Below, one piece after another: positions 1-14,600 of a stretch of DNA of 64,000 nucleotides; position 1 is the stretch's first letter, and every line of letters begins with the position of its first letter. The stretch is from Paragordius varius (taxonomy: Eukaryota > Nematomorpha), in the NCBI GenBank assembly GCA_964247055.1, contig OZ176056.1, positions 8,680,001 through 8,744,000 on the forward strand, in the 5' to 3' direction. Both the position numbers and the translations under genes were made by a program. The notes under the pieces are model-generated. The model saw only the letters and a list, made by a program, of their open reading frames with translations, did not search any database and was not told where the DNA came from.

Positions 1-490
1 ATAATAAAACAACTGAATAATAAAACAACTGAATAATAAAAACAACTGAATAATAAAAACAACTGAATAATAAAAACAACTGAATAATAAAAACAACTGA
101 ATAATAAAAACAACTGAATAATAAAAACAACTAAATAATAAAAACAACTGATTAATAAAAACAACTGATTATCTAAACAACTGATTATTTAAACAACTGA
201 TTAATTAAAACAACTGATTAATTAAAACAACTGGTTGAATAAAAACAAATGATTAATTAAAACAACTGGTTGAATTAAAACAACTGGTTGAATTAAAACA
301 ACTGGTTGAATTAAAACAAATGATTAATTACAACAAATGATTAATAAAAACAACTGATTTATATAAACAACTGATTGATAAAAACAACTGATTGATAAAA
401 ACAAATAATTAATAATGACAACTGATAAATAAAAAAAACTGCTTAATAAAAATAACTGATAAATTAAAAAACCTGAAATATCAAAACAAC
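1..490. repeat. Satellite A array, unit 1
   Basis: Tandem 16-17 bp monomers of the form AATAATAAAAACAACTG, regular up to about 130 and then drifting into AATTAAAACAACTGG-type variants and decaying by about 490. Every good monomer holds CAACTG. The left end is outside the window, so array size is unknown. Confidence 0.95.
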
Positions 491-904
491 TCAAATTAAA
501 AAACAAATATTTTAAAAAATTTTAAAACATTTAATATAACTATAATATTAATCAAGAATTTGAATTATTAAACTGTAAAAAATTACCAATTCAAAAATAT
601 CAAGCCAAAATCTTTTGCTTTACGATTTGTTTCAGTTTTTGCGCAAATAATTGATTGAGGCAACACATTCTAAAAAAATAATGAAAATATATAAATTGAA
701 TATAAACGATTAATTACAATATAATAATTCAAAAAAACGCTATTTAAGAATGAATGATATGTTTTGTGTTTAATTATCTAAAAAACCAATTTGCTGGCAT
801 TCAAGTAATTTTGCCGAATTGAGCGAATTAATATTTAAATGAAAGCATTTTTTTAAACTTTCTGATTTTTAGAATTATTATTAGTACAACATTTGGGTTT
901 ATAG
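491..904. other. Spacer between satellites A and B, unit 1
   Basis: AT-rich non-repetitive spacer, nearly identical in all three units (about 23500-23925 and 43990-44404). It holds a conserved block around 615-670 with the palindrome TTTGCGCAAA followed by TGATTGAGGCAACACATT. A related block also lies on the other side of satellite A (21900-21985 and 43325-43385). No ORF or RNA gene is visible. Confidence 0.8.
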
Positions 905-3290
905 GCATATTTTTAACCGATTAGCAAATTTTAAGGAAACTTTAACCGATTATTAGCAAATTTTAAGGAAACTTTAACCAATTTTTAGCCTATTATAAGA
1001 AAACTTTAACCGATTTTTAGCAAACTTTAAGAAAACTTTAACCGATTTTTAGCCTATTATAAGGAAACTTTAACCGATTTTTAGCAAATTTTAAGAAAAC
1101 TTTAACCGATTTTTAGCAAATTTTAAGAAAACTTTAACCGATTTTTAGCCTATTTTAAGAAAACTTTAACCGATTTTTAGCAAACTTTAACCGAAATTTT
1201 AAGAAAAACTTTAACCGAATTAGCAAATTTCAAGGGCACTTTAACCGATTTTTAGCAAATTTCAAGAAAACTTTGTACGATTTTTAGCCTATTATAAGGA
1301 AACTTTAAATAATTTTAGCAAATTAAAGGAAACTTTAACAGATTATTAACAAATTTAAAGAAAACTTTAACCAATTTTTAGCCTATTATAAGAAAACTTT
1401 AACCGATTTTTAGCCTATTATAAGGAAACTTTAACCGACTTTAGCAAATTTTAAAGAAACTTTAACCGATTTTTAGCAAACTTTAAGAAAACTTTAACCG
1501 ATTTTTAGCAAATTTTAAGAAAACTTTAACCGATTTTTAGCAAATTTTAAGAAAACTTTAACCGATTTTTAGCCTATTATAAGGAAACTTTAACCGATTT
1601 TCAGAAAATTTTAAGGAAACTTTAACCAATTTTTAGCCTATTATAAGAAAACATTAACCGATTTTTAGCCTATTATAAGGAAACTTTAACCGATTTTCAG
1701 AAAATTTTAAAGAAACTTTAACCGATTTTTAGCAAATTTTAAAGAAATTTTAAGAAAAACTTTAACCGAATTAGCAAATTTCAAGGGCACTTTAACCGAT
1801 TTTTAGCAAATTTTAGCAAATTTTAAGAAAACTTTAACCGATTTTTAGCAAATTTCAAGAAAACTTTGTACGATTTTTAGCAAATTTTAACTTTAACCGA
1901 TTAGCAAATTTTAAGATAATTTTAATCGATTTTTAGCCTATTATAAGGAAACTTTAACCGATTATTAGCAAATTTTAAGAAACCTTTAACCGATTATTAG
2001 CAAATTTTAAGAAAACTTTAACCGATTTTCAGCAAACTTTAACCGAAATTTAAGAAAACTTTAACCGATTTTTAGCAAATTTTAAGGAAACTTTAATCGA
2101 TTTTTAGCCTATTATAGGGAAACTTTAACCGATTTTAGCAAATTTTAAGAAACCTTTAACCGATTATTAGCAAATTTTAAGAAAACTTTAACCGATTTTT
2201 AGCCTATTATAAGGAAACTTTAACCGATTTTAGCAAATTTTAAGGAAACTTTAACCGATTTTTAGCCTATTATAAGCAAACTTTAACCGATTTTTAGCCT
2301 ATTATAAGGAAATAACCGATTTTTAGCAAATTTTAAGGTAACTTTAACCTAATTTTAGGCAAATTAGTAAAAAACTTTAACGCATTTTTAGCATATTTTA
2401 ACCGATTTTTAGCAAATTTTAAGAAAATTTTAACCGATTATTAGCAAATTTTAAGAAAACTTTAACCGATTATTAGCAAATTTTAAGAAAACCTCAACCG
2501 ATTATTAGCAAAACTTTAACCTAATTTTAGCATATTTTAAGGAAAAATTAACAGATTTTTAACAAATTATAAGGAAACTTTAACCGATTATTAGCCAATT
2601 TTAAAAAAACTTTAATCGATTTTCAGAAAATTTTAAGGAAACTTTAACAGATTATTAGCAAATTTTAAGGAAACTTTAACCGATTTTTAGCCTATTATAA
2701 GGAAACTTTAACCGATTTTAGCAAATTTTAAGGAAACTAACCGATTTTTAGAAAATTTTAAAAATTTAATCGATTTTTAGCAAACTTTAACCGAAATTTT
2801 AAGAAAAACTTTAACCGAATTAGCAAATTTCAAGGGCACTTTAACCGATTTTTAGCAAATTTTAAGAAAACTTTAACCGATTTTTAGCAAATTTTAAGAA
2901 AACTTTAACCGATTATTAGCAAATTTTAAGGAAACTTTAACCGATTTTTAGCCTATTATAAGGAAACTTTAACCGATTTTAGCAAATTTTAAGGAAACTT
3001 TAACCGATTTTTAGCCTATTATAAGAAAACTTTAACCGATTTTTAGCCTATTATAAGAAAACTTTAACCGATTTTTAGCCTATTATAAGGAAACTTTAAC
3101 CGATTTTTAGCAAATTTTAAGGTAACTTTAACCTAATTTTAGGCAAATTAGTAAAAAACTTTAACGCATTTTTAGCATATTTTAACCGATTTTTAGCAAA
3201 TTTTAAGAAAATTTTAACCGATTATTAGCAAATTTTAAGGAAACTTTAACCGATTTTTAGCCTATTATAAGGAAACTTTAACCGATTTTT
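905..3290. repeat. Satellite B array, unit 1
   Basis: Tandem array of a 32-bp monomer whose core is AACTTTAACCGATTTTTAGC followed by AAATTTTAAGGA. A second monomer class has CCTATTATAAGG in place of AAATTTTAAGG. Monomers are imperfect and some are shortened. The array ends abruptly at an AT-rich segment starting AAATTGATTTTTATTTAATT, the same junction in all units. Confidence 0.95.
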
Positions 3291-6206
3291 AAATTGATTT
3301 TTATTTAATTTCTCATTTTTTTAACAAACTTTAAACAATTTTAAATAATTTTAGTGTATTTTTAAGAAACTTTAATACCATTTTTTTACTTTTTTTGAAC
3401 CACCTTAAGTCATTTTATGTAATAAAAAATAAAAGACACGAAAAGAAGGCGTTATATTAATTATACGCCCGAAAACCCAAAACCAATTTGTTGTACATAA
3501 TTTATATACTAGGAATTTTTTAGAGGAGGGGTGGTCAACAAGCGGCTCCTTAAATATTGAGGATGCCGCGAGAAATTTATATACAAGTTTTTAAAAAATT
3601 TAAGGAAAATTGATTATCTTAAACATATTTTCTGAATAAATTTTTCCGGAATTTTGGCAATTTCCTAAAAAAATGATAACAAAATAGTGGTTTTTACAGT
3701 ATCATTTATAATATCTAATAAAATGTTAGCTAATGCCCATATATTTAGCCAATTTGGACCGCGAAGCCATAGAATATGAAATTATTTTTTAAGAAATTAA
3801 ATTTTATAGGACGAGCATGCACCTAAAAAATAATAACTTAAGTTCACCTTTATATGTTAACACTTCCTCTCCATTATCAAAAAAATTTTACAAAATTTTA
3901 GAGAAAGAAATTCAATACTAAAATATTTTACCAAGTGCTATAATTTATGTAAAATTATTTTAAATTGGAAGGATATTTTAGATTTCAAAACAAGCAAGCA
4001 TCTAAATAATTATAACATATGTTCACCTTTCTATTTCATCTTCCTCAAACAAATGAAAAAAAAAATTTTAAAAGATCAAGAAACGCACTTGTTAGCAATA
4101 TAGTATCATAATTAGACATCTATTTAGTTTTTTTTTAAAAATGGATAATAATAAAATATTACTAGGTTTGTGTTAAAATTTGCCAGATAGAATTGCCAAG
4201 TAAATGGCTAATAGCAAGAAAAGATTCTTGTTGAATTCAATAAATGTTCTTTACTATCAATCGTATCTGACAATATTTTAATGCAAACCCAGCAATGCAT
4301 TTGTAATTATACTGTATATATATAAAACATGGAAAACTTACATATATTGTTTGAGCAGAATTGTATTAAAACGTATTTTCCCATTTCAGTCGTATAATAT
4401 CAACCATGTTTCCAATACTTTGTCGTTTTATTGTGGTCGATTGTTTCCAAGATTTGGTTGGACAGCTTCCTTTTTTCAATTAACAATGGTATTCTAATGA
4501 TTAAGTATAAACAATTTACCTTATTATATAGTAATGGCAATACATTGTATAGCTGGAGAGATCAAGACATGACAAGGGAAGTTGCATATGCACCCAATCT
4601 ATCCACCCATTTCAGAAAATGTGCGAGGAAAAAAAAATTGTATAAATGAAAAAAATAAAATTTTCGCCCTTTATATAGGGCATAATGTATATGTTATCTT
4701 TTTATCCAATCAAATTAATGTGTGCATTTGCGCCTTTTTCCCCCTTCTGGAAAAATGTTTCACATTCTTTTCCCTCTCTTTATTGCGCAACATTGTTTGG
4801 GCGCCTCTATTTTATTATTATTCCCCCTCCCCCCCATGTGCACATTCCAATAAAACATATAATATTATATATGATTCATCATATCTAAAAATAATCCTTT
4901 TTATTACAATAATGTTATTTGGCTGGCGCCTATAAAGAAATGTAAATAAAATTTGGAGAAAAATATGTTAAAAAAATATGGCAATAATATTTTAACAATC
5001 TTTATTAATAATAAATGAAAAATTTGAATTTATTTTCTTACTTAAATGTTTGATTACACAAATGGCTAATATCAAAATTTATTAATTAATTAATCTAATT
5101 TGTTTCAATATTAAAAAAAATAATTTTTCATAGAGGTATTTAAGTTTTTACCGGTGTAATTTGATTAATATATTGGTTTATAATTAAGTGATCTTAGAAT
5201 TTTTTTTCTAAAATAAAGCAGAATGTTTTTTAAAAAGTTTATAGATTATTATCTAAAGATTTATAATTATTTTAATTTTATGCTTTGTGCAATCATCTAA
5301 TATCAAATTAATGTTAAAATCAAATACATCATATAATAAGCTTTCAACAACAAAAGCTCTGATTTTTTTGGATTTCCAATTCATTAAAATCCATCATCAC
5401 AGATAGTTTATTTAGGTAAAAGATATTCAAAGTGTGCTTACGATAATTACCAATATATAATGATTCTCTCTTAATTCATACTAATATATATATTAATTTT
5501 AAAATAGGAATCAACAAATAAGTTATTATTCTGTTTTAATTCAATTAAAAAATATGTAAATAAAATCGAAAATAAGTTATGTCCTGTGGGGATAAGGGTT
5601 AAAGTAAAAAGTTTGGTTTCAGTTTTTTAAACAGAAAGCTGAAAATCTGTTTTTCATTAAGAGTTATCTGAAACAAAATTTAAACTTTTTTATATCATAG
5701 AACGATACAGAATATCTGGGAATTGCTAACTTAACATTTAATAACCTTTAAAAGTGTAATAATTCTCAATTGAGAAATGGTTAAATCCTAACAATTTTAT
5801 TAAAAATTATAATGGATTATTTATCCCAAAACTTTCTAAGCTTGCAATGTTAAATTCCCATCGTTCATGCGAAAATGTCTTTAGAATTAAGCAGTAATCA
5901 ACAGTTTAATTTAAATATTAACTAATCTTTTAAAAATCAATCAAAAGAGTTTCTTCATTTAATAATTATGTATAACCACACGACAATAACATGAGAAAAG
6001 TAAAAGATATCAATGTTGGATAAAAATATCATTAAATTCTTCAACTTTTTTAATAATTAGTTCCCGTTTTGAAAAAGCTGAATAAAAATCTTTTTCAAAA
6101 CAATAGCATTTCATTACTTTACTACAGTTTGGAAAACCAATAAAAATATTTGGTTATATGGTGAAAAATGTAAATTTTTTTAATCTTAAATTTATAGTAT
6201 GATACT
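3291..6206. other. AT-rich unit DNA without a supported gene
   Basis: Single-copy within each unit and conserved in units 2 and 3 with scattered substitutions and indels. It includes a more GC-rich stretch at about 3530-3580 and a pyrimidine-rich stretch at about 4725-4850 with a C run that differs in length between units. The open frame around 4431-4649 persists in three copies but has no ATG at its 5' end and no recognisable domain, so I do not call it a gene. Confidence 0.6.
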
Positions 6207-6320
6207 GTAAGGTTTCGACTTTGTGGGCTAGGGTTAGGGTGAGGGATTGGAGTTGGTTCATTTTCTAAAAGAAGTCCGCAGGACTTCCTCGGGCTGCGAA
6301 GCAGGCCGAGACCCACGCAT
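6207..6320 (-). repeat. Twin-hairpin module (full copy), unit 1
   Basis: GC-rich island of about 112 bp in otherwise AT-rich DNA. It contains the perfect palindrome GAAGTCCGCAGGACTTC (6271-6287), directly followed by a second hairpin at 6288-6310 with stems CTCGG/CCGAG and CTGC/GCAG around a GAA loop. The flank holds a telomere-like CTAGGGTTAGGGTGAGGG. The same module lies in inverted orientation at 19499-19612 and as a truncated direct copy at 7072-7140. I do not recognise the family; the stem-loops resemble ends of non-autonomous elements or structured RNAs. Confidence 0.85.
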
Positions 6321-7071
6321 TATCTTACTATTTATACCTTATATTTATAATTAATTTTTTACTTAAATACAAAGATCCCAATAAAAAATTATTAATAATA
6401 CAGAGTTAGGTATTGAATTTTATTGGGAAATAATTGGAGATCCGTTCTAGTATTAGTAAATAAGAACAATGGATTAAACATTTTTTTTAGCTGTACTGCA
6501 AACATTACATAACATGTTTACATTAATTTTTATTACCCAAATCCTTAATATATATCATATAGTTTAGGAATCCTTATTTTTAACTTCTTAATAAAAATTT
6601 TGTGTTAGGTACAAATTGTCATTCTATATTCTGCTTATTGATTTAATCAGCTTTAGTTTGTACTTCATCTTAATTTAATCTATTTAAATTTTATATAAAT
6701 TATAAAAAGATGTCTTTATTTGTATTTAAAAATTAAATCTTTGAAAAATAGGGCCTTATCCAAACTAGACCACCTATATTTAAAAATAAAAATTTAATTC
6801 AAAACATAGTTAAATTTAAAACTTATTTCGTTTTTAATTATATATTAATAGCATTTTAAGTTTGATTCATTACTAATTTTAAAATTGATTAAGGTCCTAG
6901 AATTGAATTTAGGTATCTGTAGGAAAAATTGTGCATTGCTCTAGGTTACATGGTTTGAAGAATAAAATGTCAAGTAAACGAATTATATATTTATTTCTAT
7001 ATGTGTAAGACTCATTTCATATGTTTTTGGGATGAAATAACCCTAACCAACTATTATTTGGATAAACTTTA
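6321..7071. other. AT-rich unit DNA, nothing recognised
   Basis: Conserved across the three units. No coding potential, repeat structure or RNA gene was seen on either strand. Confidence 0.6.
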
Positions 7072-7140
7072 AGGCTTTCAACTTTGTGGACTAGGGTTAG
7101 GGTGAGGGATTGGAGTTGGTTCATTTTCTTAAAGACACCC
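7072..7140 (-). repeat. Truncated twin-hairpin module, unit 1
   Basis: Matches the outer 65 bp or so of the 6207-6320 module, including CTAGGGTTAGGGTGAGGG and GGAGTTGGTTCATTTTCT, then stops. In units 2 and 3 (34022-34090 and 52958-53025) the match runs a few bases further, into the left half of the first hairpin (AAAGAAGTC), and ends at its centre. So the break lies at the palindrome, and unit 1 lost a few more bases later. Confidence 0.8.
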
Positions 7141-8970
<1,830 letters not shown>

Positions 8971-9409
8971 ATGTCCACAGGGCATATTCTTGGGTTCTGC
9001 GCCAACAGTAGTCGATTAATTAACTTGCGACATCATAATATAGTGGGTCACATCAAACAAAACCTCCCATCCAATGCACGACTAATATCCGAAAATCAAG
9101 CGCTGGACTCGTCAGGATTACGACCCGATCTCGTGGTGGCCCAACAAGTGCCTTATCATCGATCCAACTGTCACCCACGAGAACGGGCCCAACGCCCTAG
9201 ATGAAGCACACAATATTAAGATAGAGAAGTATCGTCACCTCACAGTCTCACTTTCCGGCCAATTTGACGAGGTTTATATCATTTCAATCGTCGTGGGCGT
9301 ACTTGGATCATGGCACCCCAAAAACAAAAGATTATTCGAAAACATTAATATGAAAAATAAGGCTGAGATGAGAAAGGATATAGTCATCGACACCATTAAA
9401 TTTTCCTGA
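8971..9409 (+). pseudogene. 3' end of RLE-type LINE (R2/R4-like), unit 1
   Basis: Two overlapping frames encode the C-terminal restriction-like endonuclease region of a LINE. Frame one reads GHILGFCANS, then LRHHNIV and RPDLVVAQQ. After about 9148 the next frame reads LIIDPTVTHENGPNALDEA, IEKYRHL and VVGVLGSWHPKN, and stops at a TGA. The PD...D spacing fits the PD-(D/E)XK nuclease of R2/R4-like elements. Base composition is clearly richer in GC than the surroundings. 5'-truncated, with one frameshift shared by all three units, so it was already dead when the unit was amplified. Confidence 0.8.
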
Positions 9410-10569
9410 TATATTCTTTGAATTTACCAGTGGTAGAAACTAAATCCCCTCCCTCCCGGAAACATCAACCTCCAACCTCATCCCACAGTCCCACTGCGCA
9501 TCCGTAACACAATAAGGCTCAATTTGTATCAATATATCAATTCTGTCCATATGATCACCTATATTTCTTTTTAACAATGTTTTTTATATTCCTTATATTT
9601 TTATTTTTATGAAAATAAATACATAAATCAAATTAAATACCTAAATAGTTAGAATTGAAAAGTCAAAGGTTAAATATATTGTTCTGCTTTCGAAAAATAT
9701 TTTATGTTATAGTTTTAGGTTTTGTCATGTATATTTTCAATCTTTATAAATAAGGTTCGAAATATAGAGATAAAAATTCCTTTGTGCAATATATTAGGAG
9801 GATTAATAAATTTGAAAAATCAACATCCCAAGATATTAACATGAATATATTGAATATTACTCTAATGGTATTTTAAAGAATGCCTTATCCCATAGCAATC
9901 TTATCATCTATAAACCCCGGGGAGAACAGTAACAAACGCAAAAGATAAAAAGATCCAAGTGACCCTATTGGTGACATTTAAAGCGCATGAATTACTAATT
10001 GCAAAAATATTAAGGATTAAACATTCTCGGCTAAAGCCGCTTTAAACTAATCATATCAAATAACAAAGAATTAACATTTAAAATCAAACAGAAGTAGGTT
10101 GGCGATGAATTCCTACATTTGGTTCACAAATACTTAAAAGACGTTGGGAATTAAAACAACTGGTGATTTTACTATGTAAATAATACATATAAAAATAAAT
10201 GAATACCAACAATATAATATTTTTTACTACTTATACATTACTTTCGGCAATTTTGAATTAATAATGATATTGATATCTAAATTACATCAAAATACATACG
10301 TTTAAAACATAAGTATAATAAAAAAATGAAAGCTTATTTAAACTGTATTACATGCAATTATTAAAGAATATACAGTAGTTCTTTATAATTTTGCTTTGCA
10401 GGAATGTATCCATCTTGCTAAAATGTAGTTATGAATATTTTCAACGGACATTATTATAAATTGCAAATATTTATTTAATTTTTTCTTTTTTTAAACATCA
10501 TTTGATAAAATTATTAAAGCCCAACACTAAATTAATAACCAGAAATAATTAAAACATATTATTTATCAA
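9410..10569. other. AT-rich DNA with possible LINE ORF1 remnant (about 9880-10160)
   Basis: One frame reads NAKDKKIQVTLLVTFKAHEL and shortly after RIKHSRLKPL. This vaguely recalls the nucleic-acid-binding ORF1 proteins of some LINEs, but stops are frequent and the match is weak. In unit 3 the segment upstream is longer (55660-55790) and looks less decayed. The rest shows nothing. Confidence 0.3.
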
Positions 10570-10751
10570 TTAGATTGGATAAGCATTTTCAAAAAAAGTA
10601 ATGTTTTTCCACTGTTTGGCACATTCCTTTATCAAGGTATCACCGATCTTATACGATGCCAAAGTTGTGCCAGATATTTTGAACTGATATTGATTATCAC
10701 TGCGGTTAAGAGCGGTCAATTGGTTGCAGGCATCATTAAAGTATTCATTGT
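10570..10751 (-). pseudogene. Exon-like ORF of unknown protein, unit 1
   Basis: About 60 codons on the minus strand ending in TAA. The protein includes YFNDACNQLTALNRSDNQYQ, KISGTTLASYKIGDTLIKEC and AKQWKNITFFENAYPI. The 5' end abuts ATACAAG preceded by a TA-rich tract, which could be a splice acceptor. The frame is open in all three units, but the few codon differences between units are all amino-acid changing, as expected of drift. I do not recognise the family. Most likely the last exon of a gene caught in the repeat. Confidence 0.45.
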
Positions 10752-11440
10752 CTTGTATATTATATATATATATATATTTAACCTCGCTCTCATAATCAAA
10801 TGCTCAATTCCTTAAAAAAATCCTATATTTTGTCTTAACTATCAGAATTATTTGAATAATACAAAATTAATTAGTTTGCTTATATGAAGGTATACAATTC
10901 AAACTAGCATATATCTTAAAACTATTCTTATGAACCTTAAATTATAAGATAAGAAAGACAACGCGTAAAAAAAATTATTTTCCACATAAATTGCTTTTAC
11001 AAGATCTATATAACATATAATATGTTAATATTGTAATTGATAAACGAGTGTAAATAAAGTAATAATGATAAAAAAATTGACACAGCTCGACAACTTAACA
11101 ATTAAATGGTATAGAAGTTTAAAATTTAAAATATATAATTTAGTGCAGGTGAACCAAAGAGTCGCAAGCCTTTTTTAAACGTTTTAAACTTAAAAATCCA
11201 AAATTAGAGACCAACCGTTTCAGGAGGCCATAACATTTAGGAAAGAAAAGTTTTTATAACTTTGGGGGAAAATTATCAACTTCTAAAAAAGATTAAGAAG
11301 CACTGCAGCGAAAAATGAAACGGTCCAGCAAAATGGTCGGTTTCAGAATTTAATAAAGGAGCACTAAATGACCAACGTGCATTTAATGATTATTTTAAAA
11401 TCTTACTAATAGAGGAAGAAACAAATATTAGCATCCTAGA
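10752..11440. other. AT-rich unit DNA, nothing recognised
   Basis: Starts with a (TA)n tract. Conserved in units 2 and 3. No gene, RNA or clear repeat seen. Confidence 0.6.
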
Positions 11441-11637
11441 AGTTATACTATAAAATGTCATTGGTATATATCATTTACCTTAAATTCACCCTTAAACAAT
11501 TCAAATTTACCCTATAAATATTCAAAAATTTAATATTACCTATATTTTTTTATATTTTTAAAAAATAAAATTTTTGTTTTAAATTAAAATAATGCTGAAA
11601 AAATAATATAGACATAAAGATATATTTCATATGATTA

Positions 11638-14600
11638 TTTTTCACGCATGTAAACACATGCTTTTAATCGAGTGGGAAAGGTATGGTATACCTACCCATC
11701 TCTTATCGATCTTTTTACCAAAAACATTGATTTTTACCTTCTCCGAATATTAGAAATAGTTAGATCCTATTCCTTACATATCCATAACATATTTCCTATT
11801 CACATTCTTTCATTCGAAGGACATTCTGCTAATGTTGAAATCACGCAATCTCAGCATCCGCATCGCCACATGGAATTTACGCGGATCCTACAAAAACCAC
11901 AAACTAGATATTGTCGTTAACGAGATGACTAAGCATAAAATTGACATACTAGGAATTTCAGAATCACACATCCCCTCTACCGGAACCTTAGAATTCGACA
12001 ATCATATTTTATATTATTCCGGCCACGACTCATCAAAATACAACGGTGTCGGCATAATAATGAACAAAAAACTAGCTAACTTATCGGACATTTTTAATCC
12101 AATCAATGATCGTATTATCGCAATCCGCATACAAACAACCCCTCAACCCATTACTATCCTCCAAATTTATGCACCTACCTCCTCTTACAGCGATGACGAC
12201 TGTGAAAAATTTTATAGCGATCTCGACTTGGCGATTTCCCAAATTTCAAAAAAGGATATCATATTTATCTTAGGCGATTTTAATTCAATCATCGGAACAG
12301 ACAAAACACCTCCTATGACGGGCGGCATGGGCTTGGGCATAAAAAACGAGAGAGGAGACAGATTGATTGAATTTTGTGCTAACCATCGTTTCTTCGTCGC
12401 AAACAGCTTTTTTAAACAGCCCAAACGACGTCTATACACATGGCGTTCCCCGTGTCAAAGATACCGTAACCAGATTGACTTCATATTAGCTATGGTAAAA
12501 TACAAAAGTTCATTTCAAAATTTCAAATGCCTACCAGGATCGGATGCTACAGCGACCACAACCTATTGATCGCCAAACTCCGAATTAAATTACAACTTCC
12601 TAAAACATCCAAACCCACAAGAACAAGATTAGATTATGATACAATCGACGACAAGTTTAGCACCGCTTTATCAAATCGTTTCGATTGTCTTGATCATAAT
12701 TCCGAAAACTATCAGGATATAAACTTCTTTTGGAACGATATATATACAATCTGCCGAGACACAGCCGACGAATTCATTCGGCCTCTCAAACGCAATAAAA
12801 ATAAAATAAAATTGTCAGCCAAAAGTCTCGAGATCGCAGAAAAGCGTAGAGACTCAAAAACCAAATGCAAATGGGATAAATACAAACAACTAAACAGTGA
12901 ATTTCAGAAGAGTGCAAGAGAGGACACAAATAAGTATTATGACCAACTATGTGAAAAATTAGAAACAGACGCCAAAAATAACCAAAACCTCTTTGCCCAT
13001 GCAAACAATATATTCCACACAAAAAAGTTTTTTATAAGGGACCTATGAGAAACGACAACAACTCAATCGTCACTGAAAAAGACGAAATTCGCAAACTATG
13101 GCACAAACATATAAACAAACTATACAATGTAATTAATCCCCCAACTATTAACGAACTTACTAAACAAAAAGAACCACCTATTATGAAAGAAGAAGTGGAA
13201 CTCGCCATAAAACACTCTAGCACCGGTAAATCAGAGGGCCACAAAGACATCCCTACTGAAATAATAAAATACATTCCAATCGATATACTCAAACTTTTTC
13301 AAATCATATTTGAGATGGAAAAAATTCCTGAGGATTGGTGTACATCCATTATGATTCCGATTTTAAAAAAAGGGTAACCCAGAACTGTGTGACAACTATC
13401 GCACCATAGCGCTCATAAACCAGGTGTCCAAAGTTTTTCTAAAAATAAAACAATTTCGTCTAAATTCCATTCTTGACCCCGAAATATCCACGATTCAGGC
13501 TGGTTTTCGAAAAGGTAGAGGATGCCGAGATATGATATGTAACATGAGGTGGATAATCGAGAAACACATCGAATTTAACAAAGAATTGCATATGTGCTTT
13601 GTCGATTTTTCCAAAGCATTTGATTCCATCCAGCACAATAAACTACGGAAAGCTCTAAAACAACTCGGAGTATCAACACATTTAATCAACATAGTATTTT
13701 CAATTTATTCAAATTTCATGGCTGTAGTATCTACACCATACGGTATATCTGACCCATGTAGGGTACAAGTCGGCCTCCATCAAGGATGCGTTTTATCACC
13801 AATTCTTTTTAACGCATACCTGGCATTATAAGAAATATCCCACAAACTTACGGCATCAACGTAGGTGGGAACCTACTTACATCCGTTCACTACGCGGATG
13901 ATACAGTCTTATTCGCAGACAGTCTAGACACATTATCGCAAGCTTTGCAAGTGTTTACAACTGAATGCAATAAATTTGGATTAAATATCAATTTAAAAAA
14001 AACAAAAGTCATGCAAATAAATCCGGCTCAAACCAATCCAATAATCCTCAGCGGCAACCAGATCGAAACAGTTAGCAGCTACACGTACTTAGGTAGCATT
14101 ATTAATAATGAGAACAACTCTACGCCTGAAATAAAGCGAAGAATTGCTATTGCTAAAGCAGTAACTTTTAAATACAACAGGATTTGGATGTCACATGACA
14201 TTAAACTACAAACCAAAATCAGATTAATCAAAGCTACAGTTTTCCCCACATTCATGTATGGGGGGGGGGGGGGGGGAAAGCTGGACACTGAAAAAATATG
14301 ATGAACGTCTAATAAATTCTTTCGAATTATGGGTTTGGAGAAAACTTCTTCAAACAAAATGGACAGACAAAGTTTCAAACACCACCATTCTAAATAAAAT
14401 AAACCCAGAAATGTCACTTCTTGGCAGCTTAACACGGCAAAAACTCTCCTTCTTCGGGCACATCATGAGATTCAGCTCACTCGAAAAATCACTGATGCTG
14501 GGGAAAGTGAGTGGTGCCCGAAAAAGAGGGAGTAGACGAACTCGTTGGATGGATAACATCCTTAAAGAAACCAACCTATCCTTATCCGACCTAAACACCA

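Noticed and set aside
1-490. CRISPR-like array
   Set aside because: Repeats are continuous without unique spacers, in eukaryotic DNA.
324-506. Minus-strand ORF of 60 codons
   Set aside because: Decayed satellite A read in frame.
905-3290. Satellite B as a gene-coding repeat protein
   Set aside because: Stops occur in every monomer (TAA, TAG), so there is no open frame.
3530-3580. tRNA-like GC-rich patch conserved in all units
   Set aside because: No cloverleaf, anticodon arm or B-box sequence could be fitted.
4431-4649. ORF kept in all three units (also 31386 and 50308)
   Set aside because: Starts at TTG, not ATG, has no domain, and conservation equals that of the surrounding duplicated DNA.
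6122-6316. Minus-strand ORF (also 33075 and 52008)
   Set aside because: It is the translated twin-hairpin module plus AT-rich flank.
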